This document shows, in pieces, positions 1 through 8,941 of a stretch of DNA of 64,000 bases. Both the position numbers and the translations under genes were made by a program. The notes under the pieces were generated by a model. That model ran no database searches. It was not told where the DNA came from and worked only from the letters and a program-made list of their open reading frames with translations. The DNA comes from Agriotes lineatus (lineage: Eukaryota; Arthropoda; Insecta; Coleoptera; Elateridae). Numbering within the stretch: the first letter of the stretch is position 1; each line of letters starts with the position of its first letter. The DNA lies in NCBI GenBank assembly GCA_940337035.1, contig CALNHX010002965.1:62001-126000 (forward strand). The letters are read 5' to 3'.

Positions 1-2518
1 GGTGAAAGATAATTTTTATCAAGACTTAAGAAGAGTAATTGCAAAAACAAAAAGTCACCAAGAAATAGTACTAACTGGAGACCTCAATGGAAGAATTGGA
101 TCCAAACAAAAAGACGACGTAATAGGCCAACACGGAGAGAATATTATCAATCAGTCTGGAGAATTATTGATAGAATATTGTAATGAACATCATCTAAAAA
201 TATTAAATGGTTTTTATGCACACAAGAACATACATAAGTACACATGGGAAAGACCGACACTAGGACAGAGATCAATTATTGATTATTTTATTATAAAACA
301 AAGATCAGCTATGAAGATCCAGGACTGTCGAGTAAAACGAGGACCTAATTGTGGGTCTGATCACTACATGCTCGAATTAAAAATCATTTGGCCTTTTAAA
401 ACCAATTTTGACAGACCAATACAAGATGATGCAGTAGAATATAAAAGTGTAAAAGAAGAAAGATACAAATTATACCTGTTGTCAGAACCCAGTATTAGAA
501 CACTATATGAAAATCGATTAAAGAATGAACTTCTAACTTATGAGCAAGTAGATGATATAGAGAAGGAATATACCAACATCAAACACGCACTCCATAATGC
601 CGCCTATCAAGCACTTGGAAGAAAAAGAAACAAAAACCTTTTTGGTTGACAGAAGAGATAGAAAGACTAATAACAGAAAAACAGAAATTATATAACAGGT
701 GGTTAACTAAACAAACACGCGAAAGAAGAGAGGGATATAAAGAAAAAAATAAAGAACTAAAAAGAAGAATCAAAGAAATAAAAAACCAGTATTGGGAACA
801 GAAATGTATTCAGATTGAAGGCATGATAGGAGGATCTCGGTCTACAGAAGTCTGGAAAACAGTCAAAGGGATGAAGACAAATAATACACAAGGCGGTCAA
901 TTAATAAGTATGAGAAAATGGGAAAACCATTATGAAAAGTTACTGACAGAAAACCGCAGCGAATACAAGGAGATACAACATACAATAGAGGAAAGAGATG
1001 ACAACTACCTACTAATAACACAAGAAGAAACTAAAAAACATATTATGAATATGAAAAATTCAAGATCACCAGGACCAGGTAATATAGCTATAGAGCTAAT
1101 AAAATATGGAGGGGAAGAAATTATAAGCCGAATTACACAGTTAATGAATAAATGTGTTAGATCAGTACAGATCCCCCAGGAATGGAAAAAAGCCTATATA
1201 ACATCGATTTTTAAAAAAGGAAATAGAAAGGTCCCTGGTTGCTACAGAGGCATTAGTGTTACTGGTAATATCAGTAGGTTGTTTGGAAAGATACTACAAG
1301 AAAAGGTAAGAGCAGATGTTGGCTCTTGTATTGACAATCTCTTTACACTACAACAAATATTAGAAAAAAAGATTTCAACAGGAGAGGAAATACATCTCGC
1401 CTTCATTGACCTCGAAAAAGCATATGATTCTATACCACAAAGTAAGCTCTGGGAAGCCCTGACTGAACTAAACATGAATATCCACTTGATAGCTATCATA
1501 AAAGAACTCTATAACAACAATACATCCTATGTAAAAAGAGGAAAACAATTATCAACACCTATATCAATAACCAAAGGACTCCGCCAAGGATGTAGTCTAT
1601 CACCAATATTATTTAATCTTTACGTAGAACTAGTATTGAGGGAATGGAAAAGAAAATGCATAGGAATGGGTATACCAGTAAACGAAAACTATCTCTTTAC
1701 ACTTAATTTTGCGGACGATCAAGTACTTATGGCGCAAGATTCATTCGATCTGGAGTTTATGCTGAAGAGGCTCTACACCGAATACCAGAAGTGGGGACTG
1801 CAAGTAAGCCTACAGAAAACAGAGTATCTGGTAGTTAATAGTGAGACGCAATTTCAAGTCCTCCTAAATGACGATACACTTGTAAAACAAGTTGAAGAAT
1901 TTAAATATCTTGGGGCTATTGTAGATCGAAAAGGACTAGGAGAACGAGAAATAAAACACAGAATTCAAAATAGCAGAAAAGTAATACGCTATCTCAACTC
2001 CCTATGGTGGGATAAAAACATAACCAAAAAGACAAAGAAAAGAATAAGCCAATCAATGGTAGAATCAGTTCTCTGTTATGGAAGTGAGATTTGGGTGATA
2101 AGCGCAGAAATAAAGCGCAGATTACAAGCGGTAGAAATGGATTACCTGAGGCGTAGTGCCAGGATATCTAAGCTTCAACACATACCCAATGAAGAAATCA
2201 GACGACAGATGAAGGCAGAACAAACAGTTATTGATAGAATTGAAATGCGCGGTTTATGCTGGTTTGGACATTTAATGCGAATGCCGGAAAATCGATGGCC
2301 ACAAAGAATATTTCGCTGGCAACCTCCAGGAAAAAAAACGAGGACGACCAAGACGTTCCTTGAATGAAGGCATAAGGAAAGCGATGGAAAAACGAAACCT
2401 GAACGAAGACATGACTCAGGACAGAGAGGATTGGAGAAAGGGATTGAGTAGGCAGCATTTGGCTGTATAATGATAATGTTACATGTATTGTAATTATCTA
2501 GCTCAATATATATATAAG
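1..2518 (+). mobile_element. RTE-clade non-LTR retrotransposon, 5' truncated by window edge
   Basis: The segment carries the C-terminal part of an AP-like endonuclease followed by a reverse transcriptase and the RTE-type C-terminal region. No LTRs or TIRs are seen. The 3' end is probably the TA-rich tract near 2505-2518, after the stop at 2468-2470, but no target duplication can be tested because the 5' end is outside the window. Order (endonuclease then RT in one polyprotein) and the many similar host-annotated 'craniofacial development protein 2-like' endonucleases place it in RTE; the clade is from family recognition, not a tree. Confidence 0.85.
2..2470 (+). pseudogene. RTE endonuclease-reverse transcriptase polyprotein, broken by two frameshifts
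   Basis: The first frame (2-649) has endonuclease motifs LTGDLNGRIG, IDYFII and GPNCGSDHY. It runs into a stop at 647-649, where one extra T in the run near 639-643 shifts the frame. The second frame (646-2367) holds the RT: AFIDLEKAYDS (motif A), GLRQGCSLSPILFNLY (motif B) and the catalytic FADDQ box near 1709-1723, then a thumb/C-terminal region with WFGHLMRMPENRWP. A second frameshift in the A-run at about 2330-2338 ends it early; the following codons stay open in another frame to a stop at 2468-2470 and read as the usual basic GRPRRSL-like tail. Apart from these two indels the frame is clean, so the copy looks fairly young. Confidence 0.85.
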
Positions 2519-2997
2519 GTACGGTTGTTGCCTGAAAGAAACAAAAGAGAGTTACTGACGCTACTAGAAAGCGGGAAAATGATGAATTTACCTGTGAGAT
2601 TTGCTCATTGAGTTGCATTTAATTAACTAAAAACCAAAACGACAAACACTTGATTGAACTTTCAGAAACGTAATTTTAGGTAGATCTGTTGTAGCATTAG
2701 CGGGTAATTTTCATTAAAGTAATTGTGGACCCACACCTTTTGATAAGATCTCTGCTTACCTGAGCTAGCTAACATTAATTTAATTTGCAATTAGATTCTA
2801 TCTAAAAGTATGGGCATACGAACATCAATTCAAATAAAACATAAAGTAACTCACGATAATTATCCCTGAGCGTTTTTATAAATTGATAATATTGCTGAAC
2901 CCAAAATAAATTTATGTTAGCGATGGGAGGCTCTAGCTAAATTTTATTTTTCAATATTAATTATAATATTAAAGCCGTATAGCCATCACAGCAATTA
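2519..2997. other. no gene seen
   Basis: AT-rich flank between the RTE 3' end and the assembly gap. No open frame, splice-framed exon or repeat recognised. Confidence 0.5.
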
Positions 2998-3020
2998 NNN
3001 NNNNNNNNNNNNNNNNNNNN
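2998..3020. other. assembly gap (23 N)
   Basis: A run of 23 N. A dispersed repeat copy begins about 25 bases to the right, which is a likely reason for the break. Confidence 0.99.
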
Positions 3021-3044
3021 TTGATTTTTCAAAAAAAACCTTTT

Positions 3045-3605
3045 ATCTACGACCACTACTAAAAGTAGGTCTTTTAGCGCTAGCTTGTTTTACTAAAAGT
3101 GACGTTTTATAGTTTACCGTGTTTAAAGAAATCAGCTGTTTACTTTTAGCACACGGGCTAAAAGTGAAGTGAGGTTACAAAACTACAATTTCGAACTGCA
3201 AGTGAAGTTGTAAAGCTATTCTAGTTGCTTCTTGCGTTACAGGTAAAGCGTTTTTGAAATAATTAAAGCGTTATGTAATGAATACAGTCATATGTGGAGT
3301 ATCAATAATTACATTTCATAACTCACCTTGACAGCACGGGCGTGGCCAAACAATCGCCCGCGCGGCGTAGCCTACTGTTCATTATGACATAAATTAAAAG
3401 TGTCGCAGATGCGAACCTTTCTTAAATATTTATGGATTAATAACGGTAAAATTAAGGTCGTAGATAAAATATTGTATGCAACGCGTGCTAAAAGTCGTTT
3501 ATGCGCGAGACATGTTATGAAACTCAGCCTTCGGCTTCGTTTCATAATTTTCATGTCTCACGCATAAACGTCGACTTTTAGCACTTGTTGCATAAATAGC
3601 TATTA
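3045..3605 (+). repeat. dispersed hairpin-rich repeat, family A copy 1
   Basis: One of three copies in the window (with 45169-45705 and 49398-49916), all in the same orientation. It begins near ATCTACGACCACTACTAAAA and ends near TTGTTGCATAAATAGCTATT. The 3' third folds as a long hairpin: the arm from GTGCTAAAAGTCG through GCGAGACATG (3485-3515) pairs with CATGTCTCACGC to CTTTTAGCAC (3551-3584), with a GAAACTCAGCCTTCGGCTTCG stem at the tip. CTAAAAG/CTTTTAG is iterated through the unit. No coding capacity. Non-autonomous element of unknown class. Confidence 0.8.
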
Positions 3606-4350
3606 AGCAATGTTATTCGAGAAGTTGGCTGGTCAAGTATGGGCTTTAAAGAGAAGTTTAAATAGCTTTACCACATTCACAACATTCATTTTGCTACCAT
3701 GCGATTGAAATTCTTTTCCTTTACGATCGGTTACTTTATTGTGAGGCTGAGTAGAGAATGCAATCGTCTTTAAACAATGGTATTCAAAGAGTTAGCTGAT
3801 GAAGCATAGGATTTGAAGAGGTGGTGAGATTTTTCTCTTCTCAAAGCAGAGTAACGTTCCATGAAGTTGGCAACAAAGTTATTAATTTGAAGCAAAAAAT
3901 TATATTTTACAAACATTAAACCGACAATTTTTTCTCAAGATTGTATTATTTGGTATGGGGTTGGGAATAGAATGAATAATTTTTAAGTAAAATTTGTCAA
4001 GTGTAGGTTTTGAAAAGAAGTTCAAGTAATCCTACCAAATTCACAAACTGTATTTTACAAATATTTCCCTTCTCAGTGTGGTTTCTTTTTTAGTTAGATT
4101 TTGAACAGAATACAAAATTTTCTTTGAAAAAATATGTTTCAGACTAAGTTTTGAATAAAGGTATCGATTTTCTTTCTTAAAGGGAATATGGGTATATTTA
4201 TGAAATATTTAAATTCCTTTGTACATAATAATAAGCTAATAAGCAAAATCGCGGAAATCAATAATTTGCGTTTCTGAAATAGTAAATTTGTGAAATAACT
4301 TCTAGATTGGAACTGGTCTGTAAAATCGGTTTAAAATCCAATCCCTGGAG
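3606..4350. other. no gene; weakly repetitive
   Basis: AT-rich. Two stretches (about 3640-3700 and 4000-4060) look like diverged copies of one another (both contain a GAAGTTyAA...TACCA-ATTCACAA pattern). Nothing else recognised. Confidence 0.35.
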
Positions 4351-4500
4351 GGTAGGCCTACTTGTGCCCGGCTCATTTGTGCCCACCGTTATTTTCGGCC
4401 CATTTGCGCCCCGGAACAATATTAACAGTAATTAAGGACTCATTTGCGCCCCAGAAAAAATTATAATTAAGGTCTCATTTGCGCCCATACAACTTATTAG
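4351..4500 (+). repeat. left array TIR of family 1
   Basis: Four to five iterations of the phrase (G)GCTCATTTGYGCCC with variable linkers (around 4366, 4396, 4438 and 4475). The right partner is 5722-5812. Confidence 0.75.
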
Positions 4501-5323
4501 TCCTTACGACATCCGAAGTTGGCTAACCAAAATAGTTATTACAAAAATACTAAATTTAACAATTTTTCGCTTAGCTGCCCTAACTTGTATGCACTTCTGT
4601 TGGTACTTTAATGTTTGTGGTTGTTTGGAATTTATTTTAAAACGTTAAAGAGTTGTTATACTGGTGTCAAATCTATTGATTAATAATTTATATTATTGTA
4701 CAGATTAGTGCATTTTATCAGCGTGTCAGTGAGACCTAGTTTTTGATCATAATGTTATCGGAATTAAACAATATACTAAGTAAACTAACTTTTTATATTT
4801 TATATAGTCCATCTACTTTAAAGAAAGAGAGAGTTAGTTAGTAGCGGACAGGGCGTATAAGTTGCTATCTTAACAAAATACAAAAGTTCTTCTTTTTATA
4901 GTTATTGTCAACTAACGTCTTTCTATTTTATTCAGGCGGACACGGGTGTTATGTAGGAAGTTTATTTCATATAACTCCAATATCTTATATATTAACAAAA
5001 TTATTTGCGGGTGAGGTACATATTAGATCAGCTGATAATGATATTGTCAAGCTGAACTTTGCCTGTGTTTATGAATACCATAAAATCGGTGGTCTCTTTC
5101 TTCCTTTGTATGTATGTAAATTTGTTCGCTATCTCTTCCGAAGATACTGGACCGATTAAATTGTATGATAGCTTAAAATGTTACTAATTTCTAGACTTAG
5201 ATCGTAGGCCGGTTTTTATTTTCAAAAAACTACGAAAAAGTAAAGACAAAATAAATTATATTTAATTCTGCTACTAAACCCTTAATGTTCATATACCATT
5301 ATAACAGCGCCTTATTCAACGAA

Positions 5324-5368
5324 GCATCGTTGGTTCAGTGGTAGAATGCTTTGGGTCCCGGCCGATGC
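5324..5368 (+). pseudogene. tRNA-Gly remnant with deleted anticodon region
   Basis: The 5' half GCATCGTTGGTTCAGTGGTA matches a eukaryotic tRNA-Gly acceptor and D arm (A box TGGTTCAGTGGTA). It jumps directly to TCCCGGCCGATGCC, the 3' half of the T arm and acceptor. The two ends can still pair (GCATCG with CGATGC). The anticodon arm and the 5' side of the T arm are missing, so it cannot make a functional tRNA. It lies inside the array-TIR transposon. Confidence 0.75.
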
Positions 5369-5387
5369 CTCCTTTTTTAATTTATAT

Positions 5388-5435
5388 TAGTGAATCTCTC
5401 TTAAATTAGCGAAGCGTAGCTCGGGTGATTCACTA
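5388..5435 (+). repeat. short inverted repeat in family 1 element
   Basis: TAGTGAATC (5388-5396) is inverted as GATTCACTA (5427-5435), with a GCGAAGCGTAGC-like loop. It directly follows the tRNA-Gly remnant. Confidence 0.5.
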
Positions 5436-5721
5436 GTTTTAGTATAAGAAACATATATTGTTATTTCGTAGTATAAAGACATTATTGTTATTATTAAGTA
5501 CTAGATATTATTTTATTGAATCTGGCAAAAATGACTAAAAGCTTTAAAGTCGATATTACTGGTAAGAAACAGTACAGCGTGTTGAGAATGTGTGATTCAC
5601 TTTTTATGAATTATTAATCACTAAATTTGGCATAGGTATAGAAGTTAGGGCAGTTTTTATAATAACTATTTTGCATGGTCGGCCAACTTCAAATATCATG
5701 ATGACTAATAAGTTGCAGGCT

Positions 5722-5812
5722 GGGCGCAAATGACACCTTAATTACTGTTGATATTTTTCTGGGGCGCAAATGAGCCGGGCGCAAATGAGCCGGGCGCAAG
5801 TAGGCCGACACC
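5722..5812 (-). repeat. right array TIR of family 1
   Basis: Iterations of GGGCGCAAATGAGCC at 5722, 5762, 5777 and 5792 in inverse orientation to 4351-4500, ending GCAAGTAGGCCGACACC. Confidence 0.75.
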
Positions 5813-5820
5813 TCTGGAGA

Positions 5821-7754
5821 CAGTAGGAAAGTAAGGTGCAGGTATTGAACACTGAGCTCTGCGTTCTTAAAATATGCATATAATGCTTGTGCATTTGTGT
5901 GTATATATCCCAATACTTCTTTTTTTAATGTAGAAACCTGTTTTAAAAAAACTGTAATTTCTTTAGTGCCGCAACGTATGTCAGATTTACGAGTGTTGTT
6001 CGCAACTTTTTTGTTCTCCATATCATAGCAGTTATCTTCATTTTACGCCGAATCGTTTAATATTATAACAAAGGAAGTAGATTTGTAAGGGCGGTAAAAC
6101 TAAAAATATTTTATTGTGTCATCAAAGGCAATCAAGAACGACGGCTCTCCTTTTAATGAAATTGACTAAGTTTTAACAAAAGCACGTAACACTTCATTTC
6201 AATAGCGCTCTTGCGATCTGAACATTTTGTACAGATCGTTATAATCTAAACTCCAAAAACGATAAGTGTCGTAGTACTTATCAGGCTGACTTATAATTCG
6301 CGTAATGGCAGATATTACATAAATCTGCGCATTTCCTCGCTTTACAATGAAGTACTTATATAATGAAATGTCGCGCATTGTTATTCTAACAAAAATGTCA
6401 CGAACACAATTCGCTTAAAACTAGTTGTAAAACTGTAATTACATATTATATTTATCCAGAACTTTTGAAAATTTTGATTATCCTGCTAAAATCTTCGCCA
6501 TGAGCCTGATTGTTTACCAAAGCTGTGTAGAACGGGAAGTACATTTATCACAATGAAAGCTAACATTTCTGATTAAATTCCTAGATAACATTTAGATCCT
6601 TATTGGACAAACGGTTCGTGAATCGCCAAGGAAATTTAGAAATGAAATGGTCTCAGGTAGTCTTTGAATAAAAGTGGTAAGGACTCAAAGATGTGCATTA
6701 TTTTTCCCATATAAATACAGGTTAAAGATTAGCTCTTTAAGTATATGTATTTAAATTACGTGCTTACGTACTTTGATGAGTTCAAGTTACGAGTGCGGAA
6801 TTAACGTTATGTCCTCAACGTGTCTCATATCGAACACTGTTCACATTGTCAAATAATCAGACGTTCGTTAATCTCTTAATCACCTGCTCCAAAAACTGCA
6901 ACAATAAATTGCCTTTGGTTAATTTTAATTGTTACCGTAGGCGGCCATGGTCGCTTTTTACTTTATTTATTGAGCCGCTTGGGAATTCAAAATAGTTTTT
7001 AATTTCGCAAACCCACAGAATTTCCAACAAATCGCATCTTTATTGCTATTTTCCGATTCATTCTAGTCGGACGCAAAAAGTTTTTATCGCCGATTTGGAG
7101 ATTAAGTCTCTTATAGAGCGTTATATTAATCCCCCAATTAATGCTTTTTATTTGCTTTTCTCAAAGGTTGTGACTGACAAAGCGTATCACTGCTCACTCC
7201 AAGGTTGAAAAAATAAAATGTGCTCCGATTTTGAACTTTAGGACGAAGTTACAACAATTACACCGCTGTGGACAAACAATTCCGTTTTCTTAAAGATGCG
7301 ATTATTTCAGTAGGCAACCTTGAGTGTAGCAACGTCCATGAGTTTACCGTTGTTGTTTTTACAGAACTTAGATTTTCTGGTTTATTTTCATTAACTGAAA
7401 CCGCACTTTCATTTCAAATAAATTATTAGAATTGACGTCCTACTTTTGCGTGACTAATTCCAAATTGTAAGTGAAGGAATTGTTATCATGTTATCAAGTT
7501 GAAGTTACTCCATTCATTTATCCTAACACTTACCTTTTCCAAACAAATAAGTTGTAACAGGGCCAATTGTTAAAATAAATAAAAGCTAATAGATTTATGT
7601 GAAGTGCCAGTAACAGGATTCGTAAACAAACTAACCACATACCATAATTACGAAAACACTTGGGACGTTTTCTCATATCGTAACAATAGCTATTAATTAT
7701 TTTAAAAACCGAAAGTAGCTTAGCATGTGCTTTACACTTTATTTTTGTTTACAG
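5821..7754. other. no exon recognised; probable intron of the 7755 gene
   Basis: AT-rich sequence without convincing coding potential. It ends in a splice acceptor (TTTGTTTACAG at 7744-7754), so it is most likely intron of the plus-strand membrane-protein gene, whose upstream exons lie outside or were not recognised. Confidence 0.4.
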
Positions 7755-7899
7755 ACGACGTATCCAAGGCGTCCACCAGCTTACCAGAAGTCATAGTCGA
7801 GGAAACCGCTATAGGAACCTTAGTCATTATAATAATCTCTGCCATTGTCTCAATCACCCTGCTGTTCGTAATGGCAGTTTTTATAGACTGCAGGCACCA
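7755..7899 (+). CDS. membrane protein, penultimate exon (TM segment)
   Basis: Begins with the last two bases of a split codon and ends in phase 2 (CA|GTGAGT). It encodes the transmembrane helix and the DCRH juxtamembrane residues. Confidence 0.7.
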
Positions 7900-8120
7900 G
7901 TGAGTACAATCCACAAACAAACTTGCTCTCTATTTTAATAACACTCTTTCCTAACAGAAAATTAGCCAAAATCAAGCAGAAGGCCCCAAAGAAGGTTCTG
8001 AAAATCACAATCCCTAGGCTGACGAGGCCTGCAAATGCGTCTAGCGACGACACGGAATCGTTTGCCGATAAGATGCACACTCAGGACTCTGCTTCGTCCA
8101 CTGCAGCTGTGATAGTATAA
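7755..8120 (+). CDS. single-pass membrane protein, last two coding exons
   Basis: Exons 7755-7899 and 7958-8120 join in phase (acceptor TTTACAG, donor CA|GTGAGT, 58-bp intron, acceptor CCTAACAG). The partial protein reads acidic juxtamembrane (PEVIVEETAIG), then about 22 hydrophobic residues (TLVIIIISAIVSITLLFVMAV), then FIDCRHQ and a very basic stretch (KLAKIKQKAPKKVLKI). It ends with a Ser/Thr/Asp-rich tail and the residues AAVIV before TAA. Positive-inside topology gives a type I protein with a cytoplasmic tail of about 60 residues; the hydrophobic C-terminus could bind a PDZ domain. The ectodomain exons are not visible, so the family is unknown. Converges with CAD. Confidence 0.7.
7958..8120 (+). 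CDS. membrane protein, last exon (cytoplasmic tail)
   Basis: Acceptor CTAACAG at 7951-7957. One base completes the split codon, then 53 codons and TAA at 8118-8120. Basic then acidic/Ser-rich tail. Confidence 0.7.
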
Positions 8121-8469
8121 CAAAGGATGTATTAGTGCACTTAAATTATTGTTTTAGTATGGTTACGATCCGGTCTGTGCTTTTCAATTTTACAAAGGGA
8201 CTTTTGTACGTCTTTTAAGTCACTGAATTTTGGTGGAGATAACCCATTTGTCTCTCGCTGTACTTAGTATGCGTAAAAGGTTCAAAAAGGGTGTATATGT
8301 TGCGTTTGAATTGTATTTCGTATTGGTATGAAATGTTGTACTAGGATCCCTTGGTATATTTTTGATAGTACCAGAGAAGGGACACAAACTCAACGTAAGG
8401 TAACACTCAAACAAACTTGGTGGATGAGGATCTGACTGTAACTTGTTAGTAAAATAAGCATGAGAGTAT

Positions 8470-8475
8470 TTTATT
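8470..8475 (-). terminator. CAD: polyadenylation signal AATAAA, CAD gene
   Basis: TTTATT on the plus strand, about 270 bases past the CAD stop codon. It lies beyond the plus-strand gene's own signal at 8550, so the two convergent transcripts probably overlap by about 80 bases or more. Confidence 0.4.
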
Positions 8476-8549
8476 GTGTCCGTTAATTATGTGGATATAC
8501 GTGAAACTCCTCACGTGTCTTTCAGGCAAACAAAGACTGAGCTAAATCA

Positions 8550-8555
8550 AATAAA
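8550..8555 (+). terminator. polyadenylation signal AATAAA, membrane-protein gene
   Basis: Canonical hexamer about 430 bases after the stop of the plus-strand gene, followed by a TGTATGTATTTGTGT tract as expected downstream of a cleavage site. Confidence 0.45.
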
Positions 8556-8743
8556 TGTATGTATTTGTGTCAAAACACACTAGTCTTATAAAAATATGCT
8601 ACATAGGAATTGTATCAGCTATATTTAGAAATATATTATCTTATTTTTAAAAGCAGGAAAATATTTCATTAATCCCTCTCGATCCTAATCACTCAAGTGC
8701 CTGTCATGCCTCTGACACGGCAGACTCACAATAGAGGCGTATT

Positions 8744-8941
8744 TCAGCACCTTCCTAACACCATGGCCAGAAGCGCCATTCGCACAAACATTCCGCACTC
8801 AGCCTGCCGGAAATAAGCTGCTCTGGGGTCGGTGTCAAATTCTGGACTGATTTCGAACACCCTGGGAAGCGGGTGCAGCACCACCATTTTCCTCTTGGCC
8901 CTGGTCATTAGTTGAGGAGTTACCACAAAGTGCCCACAAGC
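8744..8941 (-). CDS. CAD: CAD exon 11 (residues 2161-2225), ATCase C-terminus
   Basis: Acceptor TATTTGCAG, then ACGHFVVTPQLMTRAKRKMV, LHPLPRVFEI, DPRAAYFRQAECGMFVRMAL and LGRC before TGA at 8744-8746. Confidence 0.94.
   Translation of the reverse strand, partial: ACGHFVVTPQLMTRAKRKMVVLHPLPRVFEISPEFDTDPRAAYFRQAECGMFVRMALLAMVLGRC

Larger units (their letters stand above)
4351..5812. mobile_element. DNA transposon with array-type TIRs, family 1 (1.46 kb)
   Basis: The left end reads GTAGGCCTACTTGTGCCC and the right end is its inverse, GGGCGCAAGTAGGCCGACACC. Both termini consist of repeats of a short phrase, GGCTCATTTGCGCCC, and the match continues inward through CAGTAATTAAGG. An imperfect 8-bp direct repeat, YCTGGAGR, flanks it (4344-4351 and 5813-5820). 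The interior has only one small open frame (4905-5159, no recognised domain), so the copy is probably non-autonomous. The superfamily is not assignable by eye. Confidence 0.75.

Noticed and set aside
3045..3605. Helitron assignment for family A
   Set aside because: Hairpin near the end is suggestive, but the 3' CTRR and A|T insertion site are not consistent across the three copies.
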